This document shows, in pieces, positions 17,380-22,933 of a stretch of 37,317 nt of DNA. Origin of the DNA: Betaproteobacteria bacterium. Lineage in GTDB: Bacteria; Pseudomonadota; Gammaproteobacteria; Burkholderiales; Thiobacteraceae. The notes beneath the pieces are model-generated. The model did no database searches and was not told the DNA's origin. It worked only from the letters and a program-made list of their open reading frames with translations. Where the stretch lies: positions 1-37,317 of the forward strand of contig JAHECG010000020.1 in the NCBI GenBank assembly GCA_024641855.1, given 5' to 3'. Numbering within the stretch: position 1 is the stretch's first letter; each line of letters opens with the position of its first letter. Position numbers and translations under genes: made by a program.

Positions 17380-18472
17380 GTCCGTGCCCCCCCAACATCT
17401 TTTAGTCGACATTTCTGCGCACGGTTTTGGGCATCTTGCTCAGACCGCCCCCGTCCTCAATGCATTGCGCTTGCGTATGCCGGATCTACAATTAACTATC
17501 TGTAGCGGCTTATCGCAGGAACAGTTGTCGCTACGAATTCACGCGCCGTTCACGTATCTACCCGGGGCCAGCGATTTTGGTCTTTGTATGCAGAATGCCA
17601 TGGATGTCGATGTTCCAGAAAGTATCAAGCGTTATCAAGTGTTTCATGCGCATTGGGATCATGCATTGGCAGAATATGCGCAGAAAATTACACGTATCAA
17701 AGCGGATCTCATTTTAGCGAACATTTCTTATTTGGCCTTGGCCGCAGCCCAGCGCGCACAAGTACCGGCGCTGGCCATGTGTTCCCTGAATTGGTTCGAT
17801 ATTGTTACCCCTTATGCGTCAACATCATCCACGTTTACTGAAATACAGCGGCAAATGTTGGCAGCGTATAACAGTGCAGCGGTTTTTTTACGCTTGACAC
17901 CGGGCATGCCGATGCCGCACATCCAGCATCTCACGGCGATCGGCCCAATCGCGACGCAAGGCAAGAAAAATCGAGATTTGTTGCATACGAAACTTGGGAT
18001 TGCATCATCACAGCAGCTAATATTAGTGGCCATGGGTGGGCTGCCAATGCCGTTGCCAAAGACCTGGCCTGAATTGCCTGGCTATCATTGGATCGTTCCA
18101 CGCGAAGCGTCGCTGCAACGCGAAGATATGGCTTGTTTGGAGTCGATCGACATGCCATTTAGTGATGTACTCGCCTCTTGTGATTGTGTTCTTACCAAAA
18201 GTGCTTATGGCGTGTTTGTCGAAGCCACGCTATGCGATACCCCAGTGATTTACGTTGAGCGGCCGGACTGGCCAGAAGAGGTGTGCTTGGTTGACTGGCT
18301 TAAGCAAAATCACCGATCTCGGCGTATTTCCCGTGAGCAGTTTGAGCAAGGCACGTTTGGCAGTACGATTCACGCGCTTCTTCAAGCGCCACGAATGATG
18401 CCGATTTTACCGACGGGGATTGATCAAGCGGTGCAACAACTCCAAATTCAATTTTCGCAATTGCGTAAATAA
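17363..18472 (+). CDS. Glycosyltransferase-like protein (MurG/GT28-type fold)
   Basis: This 369-residue protein begins with LLVDISAHGFGHLAQTAPVL, the GxGH nucleotide-sugar glycosyltransferase amino motif of GT28/GT1 proteins and also of the N-terminal part of L-arabinokinase. The carboxyl half has ILVAMGGLPMP, DVLASCDCVLTKSAYGVFVE and TPVIYVERPDWPEE, which match the donor-binding Rossmann domain with its acidic-glycine loop. The acceptor and sugar are unknown. The start is uncertain: TTG at 17363 and GTG at 17384 are both in frame and neither has a ribosome site. It is followed by a 77-base gap without features before the convergent acidic protein gene. Confidence 0.75.
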   Translation: MSRHIKSVPPQHLLVDISAHGFGHLAQTAPVLNALRLRMPDLQLTICSGLSQEQLSLRIHAPFTYLPGASDFGLCMQNAMDVDVPESIKRYQVFHAHWDHALAEYAQKITRIKADLILANISYLALAAAQRAQVPALAMCSLNWFDIVTPYASTSSTFTEIQRQMLAAYNSAAVFLRLTPGMPMPHIQHLTAIGPIATQGKKNRDLLHTKLGIASSQQLILVAMGGLPMPLPKTWPELPGYHWIVPREASLQREDMACLESIDMPFSDVLASCDCVLTKSAYGVFVEATLCDTPVIYVERPDWPEEVCLVDWLKQNHRSRRISREQFEQGTFGSTIHALLQAPRMMPILPTGIDQAVQQLQIQFSQLRK

Positions 18473-18549
18473 ATCCTGACCAACACTCAGCGTTAAGATT
18501 GTTCGCTCTGAAAGTACTTTTCTTGTCTGTAAATGCAAGCGCTAAGATA

Positions 18550-18834
18550 CTAGTGCTCTTCGATATGGGTTAATGTTTCTTCTGCCGGCTCACCGGTATC
18601 GGGATCAATCCAATCGTTGATACCGATTTCTTCTTCCGCTTGGTGTAGGTCCTCTGCAACTGTTTCAAGTGTCCCAGTGTCGCTGTATTCCATATCCTGC
18701 ACGGCTTCTAACAAGGAAACGAAAGGGCCGTATTCCGCTGCCGTTTCTTGATTCACCCAGTAAAAACCATCCGGGCGCTCAATGATGCGTGTTTTATCAA
18801 AATCAGCAGGCGTTTCTGGAATTATTTGATTCAT
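18550..18834 (-). CDS. Small acidic protein of unknown function
   Basis: The 94-residue product is strongly acidic (many Glu and Asp, especially in the last 50 residues) and has no membrane helix or signal peptide. It includes ERPDGFYWVNQETAAEYGPF, in the style of small proteins with a YW aromatic pair, but I recognise no family. The ATG is at 18832-18834 with AAGGA seven bases upstream, so translation is well supported. It is transcribed away from the SRP RNA gene. An inverted repeat lies directly upstream. A DNA-mimic or metal-binding role could be imagined for an acidic protein but nothing here shows it. Confidence 0.7.
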   Translation of the reverse strand: MNQIIPETPADFDKTRIIERPDGFYWVNQETAAEYGPFVSLLEAVQDMEYSDTGTLETVAEDLHQAEEEIGINDWIDPDTGEPAEETLTHIEEH

Positions 18835-18845
18835 GCGGCATCCTT

Positions 18846-18881
18846 TATCATGAATTGATCAACATCTATATCTTCATGATA
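18846..18881. repeat. Inverted repeat upstream of the acidic protein gene
   Basis: TATCATGAA (18846-18854) and TTCATGATA (18873-18881) are perfect inverted 9-mers with 18 bases between, and the spacer contains the palindrome TTGATCAA. The site lies at -12 to -47 from the start codon. It could be an operator or a leader hairpin. Confidence 0.5.
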
Positions 18882-18941
18882 GACACAATGCGGCACTATT
18901 CAAATTTTGATGTGCTAAGTAAATGCGCTTGAGAAAAATGG

Positions 18942-19043
18942 GGGTGGCGAGCCAAACCCCCGGCACTTGCACTAACCAGCTGTGGCTGCTTCCTTCCGGA
19001 CCTGACCAGGTTCACCAGCGTACAATGCGGGGAGGCCCGCCAT
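18942..19043 (-). ncRNA. ffs: Bacterial signal recognition particle 4.5S RNA
   Basis: On the minus strand the RNA has the diagnostic SRP apical loop region AGGTCCGGAAGGAAGCAGCC (GGAA tetraloop and the conserved internal loops), preceded by CTGGTGAACCTGGTC and followed by ACAGCTGG. The 5' GGCGGGCC pairs with the 3' GGCTCGCC to close the single hairpin, as in E. coli Ffs (about 114 nt). The 3' end is followed by ATTTTTCTC, a probable U-tract. It binds Ffh to direct membrane proteins to SecYEG cotranslationally. Ends are estimated within about five bases. Confidence 0.93.
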
Positions 19044-19090
19044 GAAACTTAGGGCGTGCATCTTCGCCGATCTTGCGCCATTAAGCAACT

Positions 19091-19996
19091 TTAAAGCGAA
19101 GCAGTTTTGCTTTCTTCACCTAGCTGCATACGGTCTAGATAGCGTGCACGAAATACGATTCTTTTGTGAACCGGACTATCGTCGAACCCCGTACGGTCGT
19201 GCAAAATATTATTGCAGATGAGTCCCATGCCGGGCTTTAAACGCGCTTGAATAATATAGGCAGAATCGCTCGCCAGGATTTTCTCCAACGCTGCAACGGC
19301 CGCCCGCATTTCTGGCGTATTTTTCCACACGATACTTTTGGTGCGGGCGGTATAGCGCATATGCAGCGCGCCGTTTGGCAACAATGAAAATACGGGTCCG
19401 CTTTCAGCCGCGCGAGCTTCGGCATCGCCCTCCATGCGTGGCGGTATGGTCATCGCATCCGGTTCACTTAATGCCCGAATAAAATCCGGATTTTCGTCGC
19501 GCAACAAAATATAAGCGATTTCATGATCGAGCAAACGATTTTCGCCGCCACGTTCGGCGTCTTGTACGCAATGCAAAATCATGCCGCAAATGCGCCGTGT
19601 AGGCGGATTGTAATAACCGTCGCTATGCCAACGAATCGGTTTATTGGTATAGGGAATAAAATCGGTGCGCTGGCCAGTTCCTTCTTCCGCTACGGTCAGC
19701 GTAGAAATCGCATCTTCGTCTGCCAAAAAATTCTGATCCAGTGCCACTAAACCAAATTGCTCACCCATACGCCGCGGTAAATCTTTATCTGCCGCGGTAT
19801 GTGTCGTGCTCGCGTAAATCGCCATATTGGCGCGGCGGCATCGATCAAGGATCGCATTCCGCTCATCGTTGGTCAGATTGCGTGGGTCCGCAACGGTGAC
19901 AATCAAATCCTCAAGGTGTTTGGGATACGCGTTTAATTTATTTTTACGCCAGCGTTGATAGCTAACATCATCGGCAAGATCGAATGGGCCAGCCAT
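19091..19996 (-). CDS. TauD/TfdA-family Fe(II)/2-oxoglutarate dioxygenase
   Basis: The 301 residues carry the iron triad of the family: His124-Ser-Asp126 in IRWHSDGYYNP, and distal His266 in NNILHDRTGF. Candidate 2-oxoglutarate-binding Arg279 and Arg283 follow in the RIVFRARY segment. Family members oxidise a C-H bond at the expense of oxygen and 2-oxoglutarate; TauD itself releases sulfite from taurine. I cannot tell the substrate: taurine dioxygenase is 283 residues but the surroundings here are different. It begins directly (TAAATG) after the gene before it, with which it forms a three-gene operon including a rhodanese. A sulfonate substrate releasing sulfite would suit a sulfur oxidiser, but this is inference. 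Confidence 0.85.
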   Translation of the reverse strand: MAGPFDLADDVSYQRWRKNKLNAYPKHLEDLIVTVADPRNLTNDERNAILDRCRRANMAIYASTTHTAADKDLPRRMGEQFGLVALDQNFLADEDAISTLTVAEEGTGQRTDFIPYTNKPIRWHSDGYYNPPTRRICGMILHCVQDAERGGENRLLDHEIAYILLRDENPDFIRALSEPDAMTIPPRMEGDAEARAAESGPVFSLLPNGALHMRYTARTKSIVWKNTPEMRAAVAALEKILASDSAYIIQARLKPGMGLICNNILHDRTGFDDSPVHKRIVFRARYLDRMQLGEESKTASL

Positions 19997-20590
19997 TTAT
20001 TCCGCCACGGATTCCGACTCGGCTTTGGGAAAGAAACCGTCGACTAATTTTTGTACCGTTTCAATCGCTTCCGGCGCCTGAAATTCAATGATCTGATCGA
20101 TGATCCACGTTTGGTCGTGACCCTCCATACGCTCACGGATCACATTTGCGAGATAACGCTTGATAGCGTAGTTCGGCTCTTCCGGCGGGAATTCGAAGGT
20201 TTCATAATCCGCCGTGCGCCGATTGAGAAAATCCAGAAACTCATCCAGGTAATCGCGCTCATCGAGATCGTCGTTGAGGAAATCATGAATATTTTTTTCG
20301 ACATATTCGGCCAAATGCACACCGGCAGATTCAATTAAAGCGGCTCGTCGATCTTCGTCAACGCGACCATACAGCATGCGGTCGGCGATGTGCAGCATAA
20401 ACGCACCCATTTCGGCAATTAGACCAAAGCCACGTCCGAGATGAACAATGTCGTAATCCGCTTTGGATATGTCGTCTACTGACTTATTCGCCATTTTCCA
20501 GAAAGTTAACGCCAGCACGCTCGCAGTTTCATCCGAGGCGCGCCCCCCGTCTCGTCTAAACCAAGTCGTCTTAATACGTAACTTCGCCAT
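19997..20590 (-). CDS. Conserved-type helical protein of unknown function, between a rhodanese and a dioxygenase
   Basis: The 197-residue product is predicted to be mostly helical and is acidic at the carboxyl half. I recognise no family. It starts MAKLRIKTTWFRRDGGRASD and includes IHDFLNDDLDERDYLDEFLD, a stretch rich in Asp and Glu, with several conserved-looking aromatic and acidic residues. There is no signal peptide or membrane helix, so it is cytoplasmic. The ATG follows AAGGA by seven bases, and both neighbouring junctions are TAAATG, so stop and start touch. Its strict placement between sulfurtransferase and dioxygenase suggests a shared step or complex. Confidence 0.8.
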   Translation of the reverse strand: MAKLRIKTTWFRRDGGRASDETASVLALTFWKMANKSVDDISKADYDIVHLGRGFGLIAEMGAFMLHIADRMLYGRVDEDRRAALIESAGVHLAEYVEKNIHDFLNDDLDERDYLDEFLDFLNRRTADYETFEFPPEEPNYAIKRYLANVIRERMEGHDQTWIIDQIIEFQAPEAIETVQKLVDGFFPKAESESVAE

Positions 20591-21436
20591 TTAATATCCT
20601 TTTCCGACGGGGTGCGTTGGGTCGACGATCCACTCGCTCCATGAACCAGCGTATAACGTGCCGCCTTGAAGACCGGCAATTTCCATCGCCAATAAATTAT
20701 GGCAGGCCGTCACGCCTGAGCCGCACATATGAATAACTTGCTCGGGCTGATGGCCGTCCAAAAAGTCCGTATATAGTTCCCGCAATTCTTCGGCAGACAG
20801 TAGCGTGCCATCCATATCGAGATTATCGTCAAACGGTAAATTTTTGGCCCCAGGAATATGTCCAGCCACAGGGTCGAGTGGCTCGATTTCGCCGATAAAG
20901 CGCATCTCCGCTCGCGCATCAACGATCAACGCTGATGCGTTATTCGTTGCATCAAAAACGGCGCCGGTATCAGCCAGCATATTCGGGCGCACATGGGTAT
21001 TGAATTGCGACGTCGAGACTTTTGGTAAGTCTGTTGTAAGCGCCCTCTTCTCGCGTTGCCATTTTGGTAAACCACCATCCAATAAAGCGACTGCATCATG
21101 CCCCATCCAACGCAACATCCACCATAAGCGTACTGCAATCGCGCCAAAGCTGTCGTCATAGACAACAACTTGGGATTGATTGTCCACACCCCAGGAACTT
21201 AAGGTTTGCGCGAAGGTTTGCGCTTCGGGAAGTGGATGCCGCCCCGTGGCTTCGGTTTTCCTACCCGATAAGTCGTCATCCAAATGAGCATAGCGTGCGC
21301 CGGGAATATGCCCATGGGCATACGCTGCACGCCCTGCCTCGGTTTCCGTCAAGGTAAAACGGCAATCAATGATCACCCAATCCGGATCATTCAGGTGTTG
21401 CTCCAACTGCTCAGTTTTAATAATCGTCGAAAACAT
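20591..21436 (-). CDS. sseA: Two-domain sulfurtransferase (rhodanese/3-mercaptopyruvate type)
   Basis: The protein has 281 residues from the ATG at 21434-21436; a TTG 15 bases earlier is in frame but less likely. It has two rhodanese domains: the first inactive, with LIDCRFTLTETEAGRAAYA and HIPGARYAHLDDDLSG; the second with the active-site loop CGSGVTA at Cys238. The loop CGSGVT is the 3-mercaptopyruvate type (CG[ST]GVT), as in E. coli SseA, also 281 residues. It would pass sulfane sulfur from mercaptopyruvate or thiosulfate to acceptors, possibly supplying DsrEFH or the DsrC pool here (inference). It lies just after the terminator behind the RspA-like gene, so read-through may control it. 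Confidence 0.92.
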   Translation of the reverse strand: MFSTIIKTEQLEQHLNDPDWVIIDCRFTLTETEAGRAAYAHGHIPGARYAHLDDDLSGRKTEATGRHPLPEAQTFAQTLSSWGVDNQSQVVVYDDSFGAIAVRLWWMLRWMGHDAVALLDGGLPKWQREKRALTTDLPKVSTSQFNTHVRPNMLADTGAVFDATNNASALIVDARAEMRFIGEIEPLDPVAGHIPGAKNLPFDDNLDMDGTLLSAEELRELYTDFLDGHQPEQVIHMCGSGVTACHNLLAMEIAGLQGGTLYAGSWSEWIVDPTHPVGKGY

Positions 21437-21456
21437 AAGACTTTCTGTCAAAGAAT

Positions 21457-21486
21457 AAAAAAGCCGGCAATGCGCCGGCCTTTTTA
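21457..21486 (-). terminator. Rho-independent terminator between the DsrC paralogue and the rhodanese gene
   Basis: On the minus strand GCCGGC, loop GCATT, GCCGGC and then TTTTTT form a clear terminator, and the plus-strand copy also ends in CTTTTTA. The same stem sequence can instead pair, over 11 bases, with GGCGCATTGCC at 21491-21501 just upstream, giving a rival structure; see findings. Confidence 0.85.
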
Positions 21487-21501
21487 TTTGGGCGCATTGC
21501 C
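21466..21501 (-). promoter_or_regulatory. Possible attenuator: mutually exclusive hairpins
   Basis: GGCAATGCGCC (21466-21476) is an exact inverted match to GGCGCATTGCC (21491-21501). In the minus-strand RNA the upstream copy can pair with itself (GGGC/GCCC) or with the terminator arm, which would break the terminator. This is the layout of an attenuator controlling read-through into the rhodanese operon. No leader peptide or ligand is evident. Confidence 0.4.
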
Positions 21502-21508
21502 CTTTGAA

Positions 21509-21844
21509 TCAATAGCCGCCTTTACCATAAGGCTTTGGCAGGCCGGATACACGTACAGCTTGCCGGGCAGGTTGCATGGGGAACAGATCGTACAGCAATT
21601 TTTTCCAGTCTTTACCTGGATGTTCTTCGTCGATCTCTTTTAGAAAATTACGGAAATTCGGGGTTTGACCGTGATCACGGTATTGGTTGCGTAAAAACTC
21701 AACGACTAACCAATGATCATCAGTGAGCGTAATACCCTCTTCGGCAGCGATGACTTTTACCGCTTCATCGGTATAGTTCGGCTCAAGTAAGAATTTCTCT
21801 TCGTCGTACTCAAAATCTTCCCCGTCAATCATATAGCCCATCAT
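21509..21844 (-). CDS. DsrC/TusE-family protein lacking both redox cysteines (RspA type)
   Basis: This is a 111-residue DsrC fold (the canonical DsrC in this window also has 111). The C-terminal arm reads QPARQAVRVSGLPKPYGKGG; in true DsrC the equivalent residues are cysteines (Cys99 and Cys110 of the paralogue at 26539). Here they are Val97 and Lys108, so it cannot carry persulfide. Members without either cysteine have been named RspA and suggested to be regulatory. It starts with ATGATG after GGAG (AGGAGAAA), so the second ATG may be used. It is 45 bases downstream of the Cas6-like gene and probably shares its transcript. Confidence 0.9.
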   Translation of the reverse strand: MMGYMIDGEDFEYDEEKFLLEPNYTDEAVKVIAAEEGITLTDDHWLVVEFLRNQYRDHGQTPNFRNFLKEIDEEHPGKDWKKLLYDLFPMQPARQAVRVSGLPKPYGKGGY

Positions 21845-21889
21845 TTTCTCCTATAAACGCATCTAAAAAAATAATACTACTTTTAAAAA

Positions 21890-22519
21890 TTATGAAACTG
21901 CCACAATCGACTTATGCGGAATAAAAATGCCACATCCCAGCTTACGATTGGTCCCTAAACCTTGTTCTTGAATTTTTAGCGCATGTTCCATCGGTAAGCC
22001 ATGCAACATTAAACTGTACCCGGATTCCAAACCTTGTGCCGTGGTCAAGGTTTGTCGCTTACCACAGATAAAGCGGCTATCGATTTTATACGCATCTAGC
22101 TCATTTAAAATAGCCTGTGTAAATTCTCGCTCGTCCTCGTGCCCCGTGGTCACGCAATGTGCGTACAGCGGCGTATGCCAAGACAACGATTTCAACTTTC
22201 CAGCGCCAATGGAAAAGGTTTTTCCGGCGATTCGAAATTCATTGCCCGTGAGCTTTAATAAGTCCGCCGATCGAATCCGAGGTGCCCGAAAAACCAACTT
22301 CCCTCGTCGATTTAACATCAGGTTACCATCACCAATATCGGCTCCTTGAACCGGATGTATACCTAATAACAGTTCATCGGCAATCCAAGGCATGAGGTCG
22401 ACAAGCGCTAAAAACAAAGCATAGCCGTGATCTTTGGGGAGTAAAGTACCCTTTAACTCAAACTGGATATCCGTTACTGCAGCCTCATCTAGATCCTTTT
22501 GGTCGAAACTTTCTTCCAC
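21890..22519 (-). CDS. Cas6/Cmx6-type CRISPR RNA endonuclease-like protein, orphan
   Basis: The 209 residues from the GTG at 22519 resemble the type I-MYXAN Cas6/Cmx6 family. Supporting points are LPKDHGYALFLAL (His31 in the N-terminal position used in this family), SLMLHGLPMEHALKIQEQGL, and the glycine-rich loop GLGTNRKLGCGIFIPHK at 187-203, the Cas6 signature. Cas6 cuts CRISPR repeat RNA at hairpins, but no array, cas3 or Cascade gene exists here. It is a lone gene, likely co-transcribed with the DsrC paralogue and divergent from dsrA. The fold call is good, the nuclease activity and target unproven. The start is unclear: an AGGAGAAA motif is placed for the codons ATCATC at 22529-22534, 18 bases before the GTG. 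Confidence 0.72.
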   Translation of the reverse strand: MEESFDQKDLDEAAVTDIQFELKGTLLPKDHGYALFLALVDLMPWIADELLLGIHPVQGADIGDGNLMLNRRGKLVFRAPRIRSADLLKLTGNEFRIAGKTFSIGAGKLKSLSWHTPLYAHCVTTGHEDEREFTQAILNELDAYKIDSRFICGKRQTLTTAQGLESGYSLMLHGLPMEHALKIQEQGLGTNRKLGCGIFIPHKSIVAVS

Positions 22520-22528
22520 TAACCAGCC

Positions 22529-22541
22529 GATGATTTTCTCC
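22529..22541 (-). promoter_or_regulatory. Ribosome-binding site pointing to a non-standard ATC start
   Basis: AGGAGAAA is followed in frame by ATC ATC GGC T. The same position in the neighbouring DsrC paralogue is AGGAGAAA ATG ATG GGC T. The GTG usable as start is 15 to 18 bases downstream of GGAG, too far for good initiation. Either an ATC start is used or the start was lost and expression is weak. Confidence 0.45.
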
Positions 22542-22569
22542 TAATTTGATGACTAAACCAGACATGGTA

Positions 22570-22592
22570 TAACCATCTGAAAATGATGGTTA
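22570..22592. repeat. Inverted repeat (site A), possible operator
   Basis: TAACCATC (22570-22577), 7-base loop TGAAAAT, GATGGTTA (22585-22592) is perfect over 8 bp. ATGGT at 22564-22568 adds another half-site. A related element recurs at 22755-22773. Confidence 0.55.
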
Positions 22593-22723
22593 AAGACGCA
22601 AATTAGATATAACTGTTATTCCAAGAAAACGAATAATGATGTAAAATTTGTAATTGACCTAAAGTTAAACAAATACATCAGGGCAAATCAAGGGTAAGCA
22701 AGCCCATCAAGCAAATTGGGTAA

Positions 22724-22752
22724 CTTAAACTACTCCTTTTGGGTAGTTTAAG
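22724..22752 (+). repeat. Strong hairpin in the dsrA leader region
   Basis: CTTAAACTAC (22724-22733) pairs perfectly with GTAGTTTAAG (22743-22752), and CC/GG extend the stem past one bulged T around a TTTT loop. There is no T-tract after it, so it is not a terminator. It may be a leader mRNA hairpin or a protein-binding site about 180 bases upstream of dsrA. Confidence 0.6.
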
Positions 22753-22754
22753 GC

Positions 22755-22773
22755 TAACCATGAGAATGATGGT
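22755..22773. repeat. Imperfect copy of the inverted repeat (site B)
   Basis: TAACCATGAGAATGATGGT (22755-22773) shares TAACCAT and AATGATGGT with site A, with two bases fewer inside. Half-sites ACCAT/ATGGT remain, but the stem is only 5 bp. The recurrence about 180 bases from site A suggests a bound regulator. Confidence 0.45.
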
Positions 22774-22933
22774 GTAGATGATTAACCCGGCAGTAATATT
22801 TTGAAATTCTTTACCAGCCATAACCAAGGGTTTATTCCAGGTTTAGGTAGTCAGGGCCTGCAAGCGATTACGCCAAGTAACTTCGCGTAGGTAATTTTTT
22901 AAGTAATCTTTTTAGTGAACGGAGAAACACGTC

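Larger units (their letters stand above)
22535..22933. other. Divergent regulatory region between the Cas6-like gene and dsrA
   Basis: A 399-base stretch with no gene, AT-rich. It holds two related ACCAT/ATGGT inverted repeats (22570-22592 and 22755-22773), a strong hairpin (22724-22752), repeats of CAAAT..GGGTAA type (22684 and 22712), and close to dsrA a series of AGTAA-like steps (about 22876-22915) plus a weak stem (TACGC/GCGTA, 22869-22889) ahead of TTTTTT. I cannot identify convincing -35/-10 boxes for either gene; a TTGACC at 22654-22659 lacks a partner at good spacing. Confidence 0.6.

Noticed and set aside
17363-17386. Firm choice of start for the glycosyltransferase
   Set aside because: TTG 17363 and GTG 17384 are equally unsupported by ribosome sites; the longer one is listed by convention.
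19091-19996. Naming the dioxygenase taurine dioxygenase (tauD)
   Set aside because: The triad is present but the substrate pocket cannot be read from sequence, and no tauABC genes are next to it.
21509-21844. Calling the DsrC paralogue TusE
   Set aside because: TusE keeps the penultimate cysteine; here both arm cysteines are gone.
22868-22900. Terminator or attenuator directly upstream of dsrA
   Set aside because: TACGC/GCGTA gives only 5 bp and the T-run is separated by GGTAA; too weak to call.
22535-22933. CRISPR array next to the Cas6-like gene
   Set aside because: The repeats here are two imperfect palindromes about 180 bases apart with no regular spacing or unique spacers; no direct-repeat array exists in the window.
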